A DNA stretch of 7,679 nt. It comes from an uncultured Collinsella sp. (lineage in GTDB: Bacteria > Actinomycetota > Coriobacteriia > Coriobacteriales > Coriobacteriaceae). The stretch spans positions 1-7,679 of the forward strand of contig CABRDB010000095.1 in the NCBI GenBank assembly GCA_902469555.1, given 5' to 3'. Below, piece after piece: positions 1 through 6,912 of this stretch. The notes beneath the pieces are model-generated. The model was not told where the DNA came from and ran no database searches. It saw nothing but the letters and a program-made list of their open reading frames with translations. A program made the translations under genes and the position numbers. Positions within the stretch are counted from its first letter, which is position 1; every line of letters starts with the position of its first letter.

Positions 1-38
1 CCGCTACGGTGCCGGGTTCTTCTGGTTCAATGCCATGT

Positions 39-79
39 CAAAAACGAAGCGCCCGCTTGCTGGGGGAGCAAGCGGGCGC
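39..79 (-). terminator. Intrinsic terminator of the operon, after pknB
   Basis: A perfect 13-bp inverted repeat (arms 49–61 and 67–79) encloses a 5-nt loop. Read on the minus strand, the right-hand arm comes first, and the hairpin is followed by TTCGTTTTTG, a U-tract that fits rho-independent termination. It lies about 50 nt after the pknB stop codon, so it ends the fhaA-to-pknB transcript. On the plus strand no T-run follows the hairpin, so it looks one-directional. Confidence 0.92.
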
Positions 80-131
80 CTGTGAGCGAATATGTTTGCG
101 GCGAGAGCCGTGATGAGCGGTGGGGTGGCGA

Positions 132-2093
132 CTAGTTGGTCGTACCGGAATCGTCACCCGTGCCCGAGCCAGAGCCCGAACCCGAGCCAGAAAGTGCGAC
201 CGTCAGCGTAATCGTGCTGTCGGTGGACTGCTTGCCAGTGGGGGAGACGCCCGTAACGGTGGCATCCTCGTTACCGCTTACGGGATTGCCGTTCTGGTCA
301 CAGAAGCCGATGTTATAGAAACCGGCGTTGTTGAGCGCGGTGACGGCGGCGGAGATGCTCTTGCCGTACAGGTTGCCCGGAACACTGGCCTTGCCGGACT
401 TCTTGGCAATGACGACGGTAATCGTGGCGCCGGGCTTCTGCTTGCCACTGGGGTTCCAGCTGATCACGGTGCCCTCGGTAACCGAGTCGTTCTCCTGGTA
501 GCTAACGTCGACGCCAAAGCCTGCCATATCGAGGGCGTTGCGCGCCTGGGCCTCGGTCATGTCGGTCAGATCGGGGACGGACGTGGTATCCGGGCCGCTC
601 GAGACCTTGTACGAGATGGTCGTGCCCTTCGCGACTTCCTTACCGGCTTCGGTGCCCTGCTCAAAGACCTGGCCCTCATCGGCCTCGTTGGCCTCCTCGG
701 AGGCGTTGCCCTTCAGGCCAACGCTTGCCAGCGCGGCCTCGGCCTGGTCCTTGGTCAGGCCGACAAGCCGGGGAACCTCAACCTTCTCGGAGGGCTTGGG
801 ACCCTTGGAGATTACCAGGTTCACCTTGGTGCCCTTGGCCTTCTTGGTGTTGCCGTTGGGCGTCTGCTCGGCGACCTTGCCCTCGTCGACATCGTCGTTG
901 TAGCTTTGGTCGATGGTGCCGACCTCGAGGCCGGCTTCCTTGATCAGCTCGACGGCAGTCTGCTGGTCCTTGCCCAGCACATCGGGCACGGTGACCTGCT
1001 CGCCGCCAAAGAGTCCTGTGGCAAAGGCCACCACGATGCCGATGACGGCAACGGCTGCCACCACGGCGGCGATGATCTTGTTCTTGTTGGATTTGGGCTT
1101 TTCGACCTCGTAGGAGCCGGTGGAGCCCGAAACCGAGCTACGGGCGGTATTCTGGCCGCTCACGCCCGAGACGGGACGCACCATGGCGCGCGTCTGATCG
1201 GAAAGCTCGCGAGTCTTGGTGGCGCCCAGCTCACCGGGGGCACCGATGATGCGCGTGGGCTCCGAGACGTTGACGGCACGGCCCGACAGGTAGCTGTTGA
1301 GCACCTGACGAAGCTCGTCGGCGGTCTGGAAGCGGTTTGCCGGGTCCTTCTCCATGCACTTGAGGATGATGCGCTCAAGGTCGGCGTCGACACCGGAGTT
1401 GATCTGGCTCGGCGGAATAGGCAGCTCGTTGACTTGCTTGAGTGCGACCGAGATGGCGTCGTCACCGTCAAAGGGAACGCGGCCGGTGGCGCACTCGTAC
1501 ATCACGACGCCCAGCGAGTAGATATCCGAGGTGGGGCCGAGGTCCTGACCGCGGGTCTGCTCGGGGCTGACGTAGTGGGCGGTTCCCAGCACGTTGTTGT
1601 CTTGCGTGAGGTGGCTGTTCTTGGCGCGCGCGATGCCAAAGTCCATCACCTTGATGTTGCCGTCGGGCAGCACCATGATGTTCTGCGGCTTAATGTCGCG
1701 GTGGATGATCTCGTGCTTGTGGGCGACCGAAAGCGCGGAGCTGATCTGCGAGCCGATCTGGGCGACCTTCTTGGGGTCGAGGGCGCCGTGGCTCTTGATG
1801 CCGCTCTTAAGGTCGGTGCCGCGCAGGTACTCCATGACGATGTAATAGGTGTCGCCGTCCTTGCCCCAATCGTAGACGCCCACGATATAGGGGGAGGAGA
1901 GACCGGCTGCTGCCTGGGCCTCCTGCTTAAAGCGTGCGGCGAAGGTTGCGTCGCCAGCATACTGCGGCAGCATGATCTTGACGGCAACCGTGCGGTCGAG
2001 GACCTGGTCCTGTGCACGGTAGACGGTCGCCATGCCGCCTGTTCCCACCTTATCCTTGAGGAGGTATCTTCCCCCGAGGACCCTCTGTTCCAT
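132..2093 (-). CDS. pknB: PASTA-domain Ser/Thr protein kinase PknB
   Basis: Membrane receptor kinase of the Hanks type that regulates cell-wall synthesis and division by phosphorylating cytoplasmic partners. With the start at 2093 it has 653 residues. The kinase domain spans about 9–266: glycine loop GTGGMA (17–22), VAVK lysine K39, αC glutamate probably E58, catalytic loop HRDIKPQN (131–138), DFG (151–153) and GTAHYVSPEQ (170–179). A Ser/Thr-rich juxtamembrane segment (about 270–338) precedes one membrane span (about 340–362). Four outside PASTA repeats follow (about 366–431, 437–501, 503–564, 568–633); the last is the most divergent. The protein ends in a Gly-Ser tail (635–653). I chose the ATG at 2093 because AGGAG lies 5 nt before it; an in-frame ATG at 2108 would add five residues but has no ribosome-binding site. 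It is the last gene of the operon, 132 nt after rodA–pbpA, and no pknA gene lies beside it. Domain architecture and neighbours make the call secure. Confidence 0.96.
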   Translation of the reverse strand: MEQRVLGGRYLLKDKVGTGGMATVYRAQDQVLDRTVAVKIMLPQYAGDATFAARFKQEAQAAAGLSSPYIVGVYDWGKDGDTYYIVMEYLRGTDLKSGIKSHGALDPKKVAQIGSQISSALSVAHKHEIIHRDIKPQNIMVLPDGNIKVMDFGIARAKNSHLTQDNNVLGTAHYVSPEQTRGQDLGPTSDIYSLGVVMYECATGRVPFDGDDAISVALKQVNELPIPPSQINSGVDADLERIILKCMEKDPANRFQTADELRQVLNSYLSGRAVNVSEPTRIIGAPGELGATKTRELSDQTRAMVRPVSGVSGQNTARSSVSGSTGSYEVEKPKSNKNKIIAAVVAAVAVIGIVVAFATGLFGGEQVTVPDVLGKDQQTAVELIKEAGLEVGTIDQSYNDDVDEGKVAEQTPNGNTKKAKGTKVNLVISKGPKPSEKVEVPRLVGLTKDQAEAALASVGLKGNASEEANEADEGQVFEQGTEAGKEVAKGTTISYKVSSGPDTTSVPDLTDMTEAQARNALDMAGFGVDVSYQENDSVTEGTVISWNPSGKQKPGATITVVIAKKSGKASVPGNLYGKSISAAVTALNNAGFYNIGFCDQNGNPVSGNEDATVTGVSPTGKQSTDSTITLTVALSGSGSGSGSGTGDDSGTTN

Positions 2094-2098
2094 TCCTG

Positions 2099-2103
2099 CT
2101 CCT
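2099..2103 (-). promoter_or_regulatory. Ribosome binding site deciding the pknB start
   Basis: AGGAG on the minus strand lies 5 nt upstream of the ATG at 2093 and inside the first codons of the longer alternative frame. This favours the start at 2093 over the ATG at 2108, whose upstream bases (GAGCGAATAGTT) contain no Shine-Dalgarno sequence. Confidence 0.75.
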
Positions 2104-2163
2104 AACATAACTATTCGCTCAACGATGTGTGTAGTACCTACGATGTGGCCGCTGGGGCCGTGT

Positions 2164-2199
2164 GGCGCGTTGCCGCTAACTCTTCGGCCGCGGCGCGCC
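2164..2199 (-). promoter_or_regulatory. Possible RNA hairpin in the gap before pknB
   Basis: On the minus strand GGCGCGCCGC (2199–2190) can pair with GCGG (2176–2173) and CGCGCC (2169–2164). This gives a 10-bp stem interrupted by a 3-nt bulge (CAA), around a 13-nt loop. No U-tract follows, so it is not a canonical terminator. It could be a processing, stability or partial attenuation element setting PknB level relative to the upstream genes; that role is inference. GC-rich sequence forms such stems easily by chance. Confidence 0.35.
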
Positions 2200-2226
2200 T
2201 CGGGTGTCCGATTCGATCATGGGCAT
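2176..2226 (-). CDS. Possible 16-codon ORF coupled to the rodA–pbpA stop
   Basis: An ATG overlaps the stop of the rodA–pbpA gene (TGATG), and the frame runs MPMIESDTRGAPRPKS to a TAG. AGGGAG lies 4 nt before the first ATG and 10 nt before a second in-frame ATG at 2220. The overlap is the usual geometry for translational coupling. The stop codon sits at the edge of the downstream arm of the hairpin at 2164–2199, so a ribosome translating it would melt that hairpin, as in a leader peptide. I recognise no homologue, and a 51-nt frame can easily arise by chance. Treat it as a hypothesis. Confidence 0.18.
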   Translation of the reverse strand: MPMIESDTRGAPRPKS

Positions 2227-5096
2227 CACGCTCCCTGTGCGGCAAGCGCCGCGGTCAGGACGATACCGGCGATCTTGGCGGCCTTGACGTCATGCTTGTC
2301 GAAATCCTCCAAGGCCACCGAGATGGCGACTGTGGGTGAATCGTAAGGTGCAAAGCCAACGAACATCGAGTTGACGTTGGTGCCGCCGGTCTCGGCCGAG
2401 CCGGTCTTGCCGGCGACCTTGACGCCGGGGATCTGGGCATCGGTGCCGGTGCCGGACTGGACGACGGCAAGCATGGCCTGCTTGACCTGGTCGGCCGTGG
2501 CGGAGCTGACGGCCTGACCCAGCGAGCGGGACTGCGTGGTCTTGACCACGGTTCCGTCCGGGGCGAGTACCTGGGCTACAAAGTACGGGTCCATGACCAC
2601 GCCGCTGTTAGCGATGGCGGCGGCAATCACGGCGTTTTGCATGACGGTGGTCTGCGGGCCGGGCGTGTGGTCCATGCCGACAGGCTGGCCGGCGCCGGCC
2701 CAGGCGGTCTCCCACTCGGTCATGAGCGACGGGTCGGCCATGATGGAGGCCGCGGAGGTCAGGTCCTGGCCGAGCTTTTGGCCGTAGCCAAAGGCGTTGG
2801 CAAACTGTACGAGCGTGTTTGCGCCAACTTCGTTTGCCACCTGGCCAAAGACGACGTTGGAGGACACGGCAAAGGCCTGCTGCAGGCTGATGGTGCCGTA
2901 GCTCTCGTTGGCATAGTTGGTGACCGGTGCGTTGCCGATGTCCATGGAGCCGGGCGCCTGGTAGGTGCTGGTAAGGCTGGCGGCACCGGTCTCGAGTGCC
3001 GCGGAAAGCGTAACGACCTTAAACGTTGAGCCCGGCGTGTACAGCGCGTCCATGGCGCGATTGTACATGGAGCCGTCCTCGCCGCCGCCCGTCTGCAGCA
3101 GGGCATCGATGTTGGTGTTGTCGTAGGTGGGCGAGCTGGCACATGCGAGCACCGCGCCGGTACGCGGGTCGATGACCACTACAGCGCCCTTAAAGCCCTT
3201 GAGTGCCTGCTCGGCAGCCGTCTGGATGCGCGAGTCGATGGTGAGCTTGGCGGTGTTGCCCGGCTGGGTCTGGCCCGCGAGCGACGCGATGGCGTTGTTC
3301 CAGCTGGAGTAATCCTTAGAGCCGGTGAGCGTGTCGTTCATGACGCTCTCGATGGCGGTGGTGCCATACTGCTGGCTCACGTAGCCAACCACGTGCGCTG
3401 CCAGGTTACCGTTGGGGTAGGAGCGTACGTAGGTGCCGTCCTCCTGTTGCAGCGACTCGGCCAGCGTCACGCCGTCGGACGTGATGATGGAACCGCGCTG
3501 GATGTACTTGGAGCGGGCGATGGTGTGGTTGTTGGTCGGCATGTCCTGATAGTCCTTGGCCTTGATGACCTGGACATAGGTGAGGTTGCCGATAAGGATG
3601 GCGAACAGCGCCGTAAAGGCGAGCACCGCGCGGGTTAGACGGTTGGCGAGCGCCACGCGGCCGAGCACACCGGATTCAGGTGTGTCGAGCAGGCGACGGC
3701 GCATGCGCGAGCCGACGGAATGGCTGCCGCTGCCGTAGGAAGACGAGGTGGCAAAGCGCGTGCCCGTCGGGGCGGCGGCAGATGCGACCTGATCATCGGT
3801 GATGGCGGCCATGGTGCCGGTGCCGGTAAGCTCGGCCTCGCGTCCGGTCGCCTCGTCACCGGCGCGCAGCAGGAGCGCGACGATGATAAAGCTCGCCAGC
3901 AGCGAGGAGCCGCCCTGGCTCATAAAGGGCAAGGTGACGCCGGTCAGCGGGATCAGACGGGTAACGCCGCCAACGATCAAGAAGGCCTGGAAGCTGATGG
4001 CGGCCGTAAGGCCCGTGGCGCTAAAGGCGGCGAGGTCGGATTTAGCGCGGGCAGCCGTGGTGAGGCCACGCACGGCAAAGAGCATAAACAGGATGAGCAC
4101 GGCGCCGCCGCCCAAAAGACCCATCTCCTCGCCGATGGCCGAGAAGATAAAGTCGGACTCGACGACGGGGATGTTGTTGGCCATCCCGTTGCCGATGCCA
4201 ACGCCGACCAGACCGCCGTCGGCAAGCGAGAAGAGCGACTGGACGATCTGGTAGCCCTGGCCCTGGGCGTCCTTAAACGGATCGACCCAAACCTGGAAAC
4301 GCACCTGAACGTGCGACAGGAACTTGTAGGCGCCCACGGCTCCAACGGCTAAGAGCGCAAGGCCGATAACGACATACGAAAAGCGCCCCGTGGCAACGTA
4401 GAGCATCAGCAAGAAGATGGTGTAGAACAGCACGGCCGAACCCAGGTCGCGTTCGAAGACGACGACGAGCAGGCACACACCCCACACGGCAAACAGCGGC
4501 AGCAGCAGTCGCAGGCGAGGGATCTTAAAGCCCAGGATCTTGCGGTTGGAGATGGAGAGTAGCTCGCGGTTCTCGGCCAGGTACCCGGCCAGGAACAGCA
4601 CGATAAAGACCTTGGCGAACTCGCCAGGCTGGATGGTAAAGCCCGCGATGCGAATCCACAGCTTGGAGCCCGAGATCGTGGTGCCGATAAAGATAGGCAG
4701 CATCAGCAGAATGATGCCGATGATGCCAAAGGTGTACTTGTAGCGCATGACCACGTCGAGGTTTTTGACTAGTGCAAGCGTTCCCACCATGAGCGCCACC
4801 GAGACAAACAGGATGATGAGCTGTGAGATGGCGAGAGCGGGGGCGAGACGCGTCACGAACGTGATGCCGATGCCCGAAAGTATAAATACGATGGGCAGGA
4901 TGGCGGGGTCGGCACCGGGCGCCAAGATGCGCACGGCAATGTGGGCCGCGGCAAAGGCGGCAAAGAGGCCGATCGGTACGGCGAGCGTCTCAAAGGAGAT
5001 GGCAGCGCCCGCGGTGAGGACGTACATCGCATACAGCAGGATGACGGGGAACGCCGAGGCGATGAGCAAGAGCAGCTCGGTGTTGCGGCGACTCAT
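2226..5096 (-). CDS. Fused SEDS glycosyltransferase (RodA/FtsW) and class B penicillin-binding protein (PbpA)
   Basis: One 956-residue protein joins the two partner enzymes of septal or elongation wall synthesis. The N-terminal part (about 7–412) is a multi-span SEDS protein that polymerises lipid II. It shows GSKLWI with W147, QPGEFAK (156–162), ERDLGSA (215–221), ESDFIF with D315 (aligned from memory with the essential SEDS aspartate) and GEEMG (322–326). A Ser/Thr/Ala-rich cytoplasmic linker (about 413–485) leads to a further span (about 487–509). The outer PBP follows, with RGSIITSDGVTLA (534–546) and the transpeptidase motifs STFK (690–693, nucleophile S690), SSN (745–747) and KTGS (897–900). 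The PBP half is close in size to mycobacterial PbpA. I chose the ATG at 5096 because AAAGGGAG lies 8 nt before it; that site overlaps the alternative GTG at 5105. The gene starts 16 nt after pstP. SEDS and PBP genes are normally separate; whether the SEDS half is closer to RodA or FtsW cannot be decided by eye. Confidence 0.95.
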   Translation of the reverse strand: MSRRNTELLLLIASAFPVILLYAMYVLTAGAAISFETLAVPIGLFAAFAAAHIAVRILAPGADPAILPIVFILSGIGITFVTRLAPALAISQLIILFVSVALMVGTLALVKNLDVVMRYKYTFGIIGIILLMLPIFIGTTISGSKLWIRIAGFTIQPGEFAKVFIVLFLAGYLAENRELLSISNRKILGFKIPRLRLLLPLFAVWGVCLLVVVFERDLGSAVLFYTIFLLMLYVATGRFSYVVIGLALLAVGAVGAYKFLSHVQVRFQVWVDPFKDAQGQGYQIVQSLFSLADGGLVGVGIGNGMANNIPVVESDFIFSAIGEEMGLLGGGAVLILFMLFAVRGLTTAARAKSDLAAFSATGLTAAISFQAFLIVGGVTRLIPLTGVTLPFMSQGGSSLLASFIIVALLLRAGDEATGREAELTGTGTMAAITDDQVASAAAPTGTRFATSSSYGSGSHSVGSRMRRRLLDTPESGVLGRVALANRLTRAVLAFTALFAILIGNLTYVQVIKAKDYQDMPTNNHTIARSKYIQRGSIITSDGVTLAESLQQEDGTYVRSYPNGNLAAHVVGYVSQQYGTTAIESVMNDTLTGSKDYSSWNNAIASLAGQTQPGNTAKLTIDSRIQTAAEQALKGFKGAVVVIDPRTGAVLACASSPTYDNTNIDALLQTGGGEDGSMYNRAMDALYTPGSTFKVVTLSAALETGAASLTSTYQAPGSMDIGNAPVTNYANESYGTISLQQAFAVSSNVVFGQVANEVGANTLVQFANAFGYGQKLGQDLTSAASIMADPSLMTEWETAWAGAGQPVGMDHTPGPQTTVMQNAVIAAAIANSGVVMDPYFVAQVLAPDGTVVKTTQSRSLGQAVSSATADQVKQAMLAVVQSGTGTDAQIPGVKVAGKTGSAETGGTNVNSMFVGFAPYDSPTVAISVALEDFDKHDVKAAKIAGIVLTAALAAQGA

Positions 5097-5104
5097 AAGC
5101 GGCA

Positions 5105-5112
5105 CTCCCTTT
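5105..5112 (-). promoter_or_regulatory. Ribosome binding site deciding the rodA–pbpA start
   Basis: AAAGGGAG directly follows the pstP stop codon and lies 8 nt before the ATG at 5096. Its last G is the first base of an in-frame GTG at 5105, so that GTG would have no room for a ribosome binding site of its own. Confidence 0.8.
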
Positions 5113-6912
5113 CTAATTCTTATCGGAGGCTTCGGCCTCGGCGGACTGTTCGGCGGTTTTCTCGGAATCTGATTTGGAGGTCGATCCCTGATTGGTGTTG
5201 TCGCGAATCGTTTGCGCGTCGATCACCTGGCGGGTCTGCTCCTCGTCGATCTGGTGGCGGTACTTGGATATCGTGTCCTGCGCATCGTCGACACTTGTTT
5301 GCGGAATGCCCGCCTTGAGGCGGTTTTGCGTGTCTTCGGGCAGGTCGGACAGCTTGATGCTGGTTTCGCTTTCGAGCCAGTGGAGCTTGAGTCCGAGTGG
5401 CTTGCCGGGCAGGCCGCGCCAGACGGCGACATTGCCCTGGTAGGTACCCAGGTAGTACGAGCCGGTGACACCCGTGTAGGCCCAGATGCCAGCTGCCAGC
5501 ACAAAGACGAGGGCCAGGATGGCGGCGATAGTAACGTTGCGGCGACGCACGCGTTGCGCCTCGCGCATGACGCCATCGTCAACCAGGTCAACGACTACTA
5601 CGGTCACGTTGTCGTGGCCGCCGGCGGCAAGCGCCGCGTCCACTAGGTTGTCGACGCAGATTTGCGCGGTTGAGGACTGCGTGGCGATGTTCTCGATATC
5701 GCTATCGGGAATCATGCTCGAAAGGCCGTCGGAGCACAGGATCAGGCGGTCGCCTTCCTCGATATGCAGAGTGAAGTGGTCGGCATACATGGCGGGGTCC
5801 GAGCCCAGTGCGCGGGTGATGACCGAACGGTTGGGGTGGACGCGAGCCTCGTCTGCCGTGATCTCGCCGGCGTCCACGAGCTCCTCCACGTAGGAGTGGT
5901 CGCGGGTCACGCGGATGAGCGTGCCCTCGTGGAGCAGGTAGGCGCGCGAGTCGCCCACGTGGGCGATGGCGAGCGTATCGTTTTCGATATAGGCGCAGGT
6001 GGCTGTGCAGCCCATGCCGGGCTTGCCCAGGCCGTTCAGGGCCGCCTCGATTACGGCGGCGTTGGCTGCCTCGACGGCTGCGGCCAGGCGTGCTGCGTCG
6101 GCGGACTGTGGGGCCGTCTTGGCTATAGTCTCGACAGCGATAGAAGAGGCTACCTCGCCGGCGGCGTGACCACCCATGCCGTCGCATACGCAAAAGAGCG
6201 GCGACTGCACCAGGTAGGAATCCTCATTGTGCGGGCGCACACAGCCAACGTCGGAGCGGGCGCCCCACATGAGTTGCGTGGTGGTACCGGCATCATAGGT
6301 CGAGTCGGTCTCGATGCGCTCCTCGGCCAGGGGCTCAAAGCTCATGGTCGAGCCGGGGTCTTTGAGCTTGGCCTCAACGGCAGCAACGTCGATCTCGGCG
6401 GTGTCACCGGGAGAGACGGTGTCGGTCTCGGCGTTTGATTCGGAATTGTCGGTGTCCGGGGAGTCGGGCTCCTCGGACACGCGGGCGGTCGACTCGTCGT
6501 CTTGCGGGCTGACGTCTATAGGCTCGGGCGCCGGCGTAGACGCGGGCGCAACCTCGGATGCCGGGGCTATGGGAAACGCCGGCGCGGCGGGCTCGGGTGC
6601 CGCAAACACCGCAGCGCTCTCGTTGATTGCCGCGGCGACGGGCTCTGCAAAGTGAGCCGGCGCCGGGGTTGCTTCGGGCGCTGTGGGCTGTTCCGCAGCA
6701 TGTGCGCCGATGGGCACCGCTACGGCATCCGCTTCGTCCTCGTTATCGGCGAGATCCGAAATATCATGCGTTACATGCGAAAGAGGCAGGGAGAACACGG
6801 TGTCCTCGGGCTCCACGGGTGCGGAGCCTGCCGGAGCGGCGTGGGCCGGCGCAGCTGTGGTGGCGGCCGGTGCCTCGGTCATAGTTGCGGACTTGTTCTC
6901 CTCGTCGATCAT
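5113..6912 (-). CDS. pstP: PP2C-family Ser/Thr phosphatase PstP, membrane-anchored, with long N-terminal extension
   Basis: Metal-dependent phosphatase expected to dephosphorylate PknB and its substrates. It has 599 residues. Residues 1–210 are an Ala/Pro/Glu/Asp-rich, probably disordered extension. The PP2C domain spans about 213–444: VGCVRPHNED with E230 and D231, CDGMGGHAAGE with D244, GCTAT (301–305), HVGDSRAYL (318–326), SDGLSS with D395, and GGHDN with D434 and N435. The acidic metal-binding residues expected for PP2C are all present. One membrane span (about 459–480) follows, then an outer part beginning YYLGTYQGNVAVWRGLPG, which resembles the start of other actinobacterial PstP ectodomains, and a polar Ser/Glu-rich tail. 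The ATG at 6912 overlaps the fhaB stop (ATGA), and AAGGTG lies 8 nt before it, so translation is probably coupled. The PP2C domain normally begins near the N terminus in this family, so the extension is unusual. Confidence 0.95.
   Translation of the reverse strand: MIDEENKSATMTEAPAATTAAPAHAAPAGSAPVEPEDTVFSLPLSHVTHDISDLADNEDEADAVAVPIGAHAAEQPTAPEATPAPAHFAEPVAAAINESAAVFAAPEPAAPAFPIAPASEVAPASTPAPEPIDVSPQDDESTARVSEEPDSPDTDNSESNAETDTVSPGDTAEIDVAAVEAKLKDPGSTMSFEPLAEERIETDSTYDAGTTTQLMWGARSDVGCVRPHNEDSYLVQSPLFCVCDGMGGHAAGEVASSIAVETIAKTAPQSADAARLAAAVEAANAAVIEAALNGLGKPGMGCTATCAYIENDTLAIAHVGDSRAYLLHEGTLIRVTRDHSYVEELVDAGEITADEARVHPNRSVITRALGSDPAMYADHFTLHIEEGDRLILCSDGLSSMIPDSDIENIATQSSTAQICVDNLVDAALAAGGHDNVTVVVVDLVDDGVMREAQRVRRRNVTIAAILALVFVLAAGIWAYTGVTGSYYLGTYQGNVAVWRGLPGKPLGLKLHWLESETSIKLSDLPEDTQNRLKAGIPQTSVDDAQDTISKYRHQIDEEQTRQVIDAQTIRDNTNQGSTSKSDSEKTAEQSAEAEASDKN

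Noticed and set aside
3..38. A 10-codon minus-strand frame (MALNQKNPAP) just after the terminator
   Set aside because: It is too short, lies directly on the U-tract side of the terminator, and has no ribosome binding site.
1..85. A possible convergent plus-strand gene end (frame running from base 2 to TGA at 83–85)
   Set aside because: The codons look plausible, but the frame would run through both arms of the pknB terminator hairpin. Only 27 codons are visible and nothing in them is recognisable.
84..96. GAGCGAATATGTT resembling the minus-strand bases just before pknB (GAGCGAATAGTTATGTT)
   Set aside because: Only nine contiguous bases match and the two copies lie on opposite strands; probably chance.
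120..2105. A 661-codon open frame on the plus strand opposite pknB
   Set aside because: It mirrors pknB almost end to end. GC-rich codon usage keeps the opposite frame free of stops. The product is low-complexity Gly/Leu/Asp/Val with no recognisable domain, while the minus-strand product has all kinase and PASTA motifs.
2097..2160. An internal sigma-70-like promoter for pknB
   Set aside because: AT-rich hexamer-like bits occur (TACTAC, TAGTTA), but none pairs with a -35-like element at acceptable spacing.
3720..4352. Plus-strand open frame of 210 codons opposite the SEDS domain
   Set aside because: It is an antisense shadow of an unmistakable SEDS coding region, with no recognisable domain and a skewed composition.
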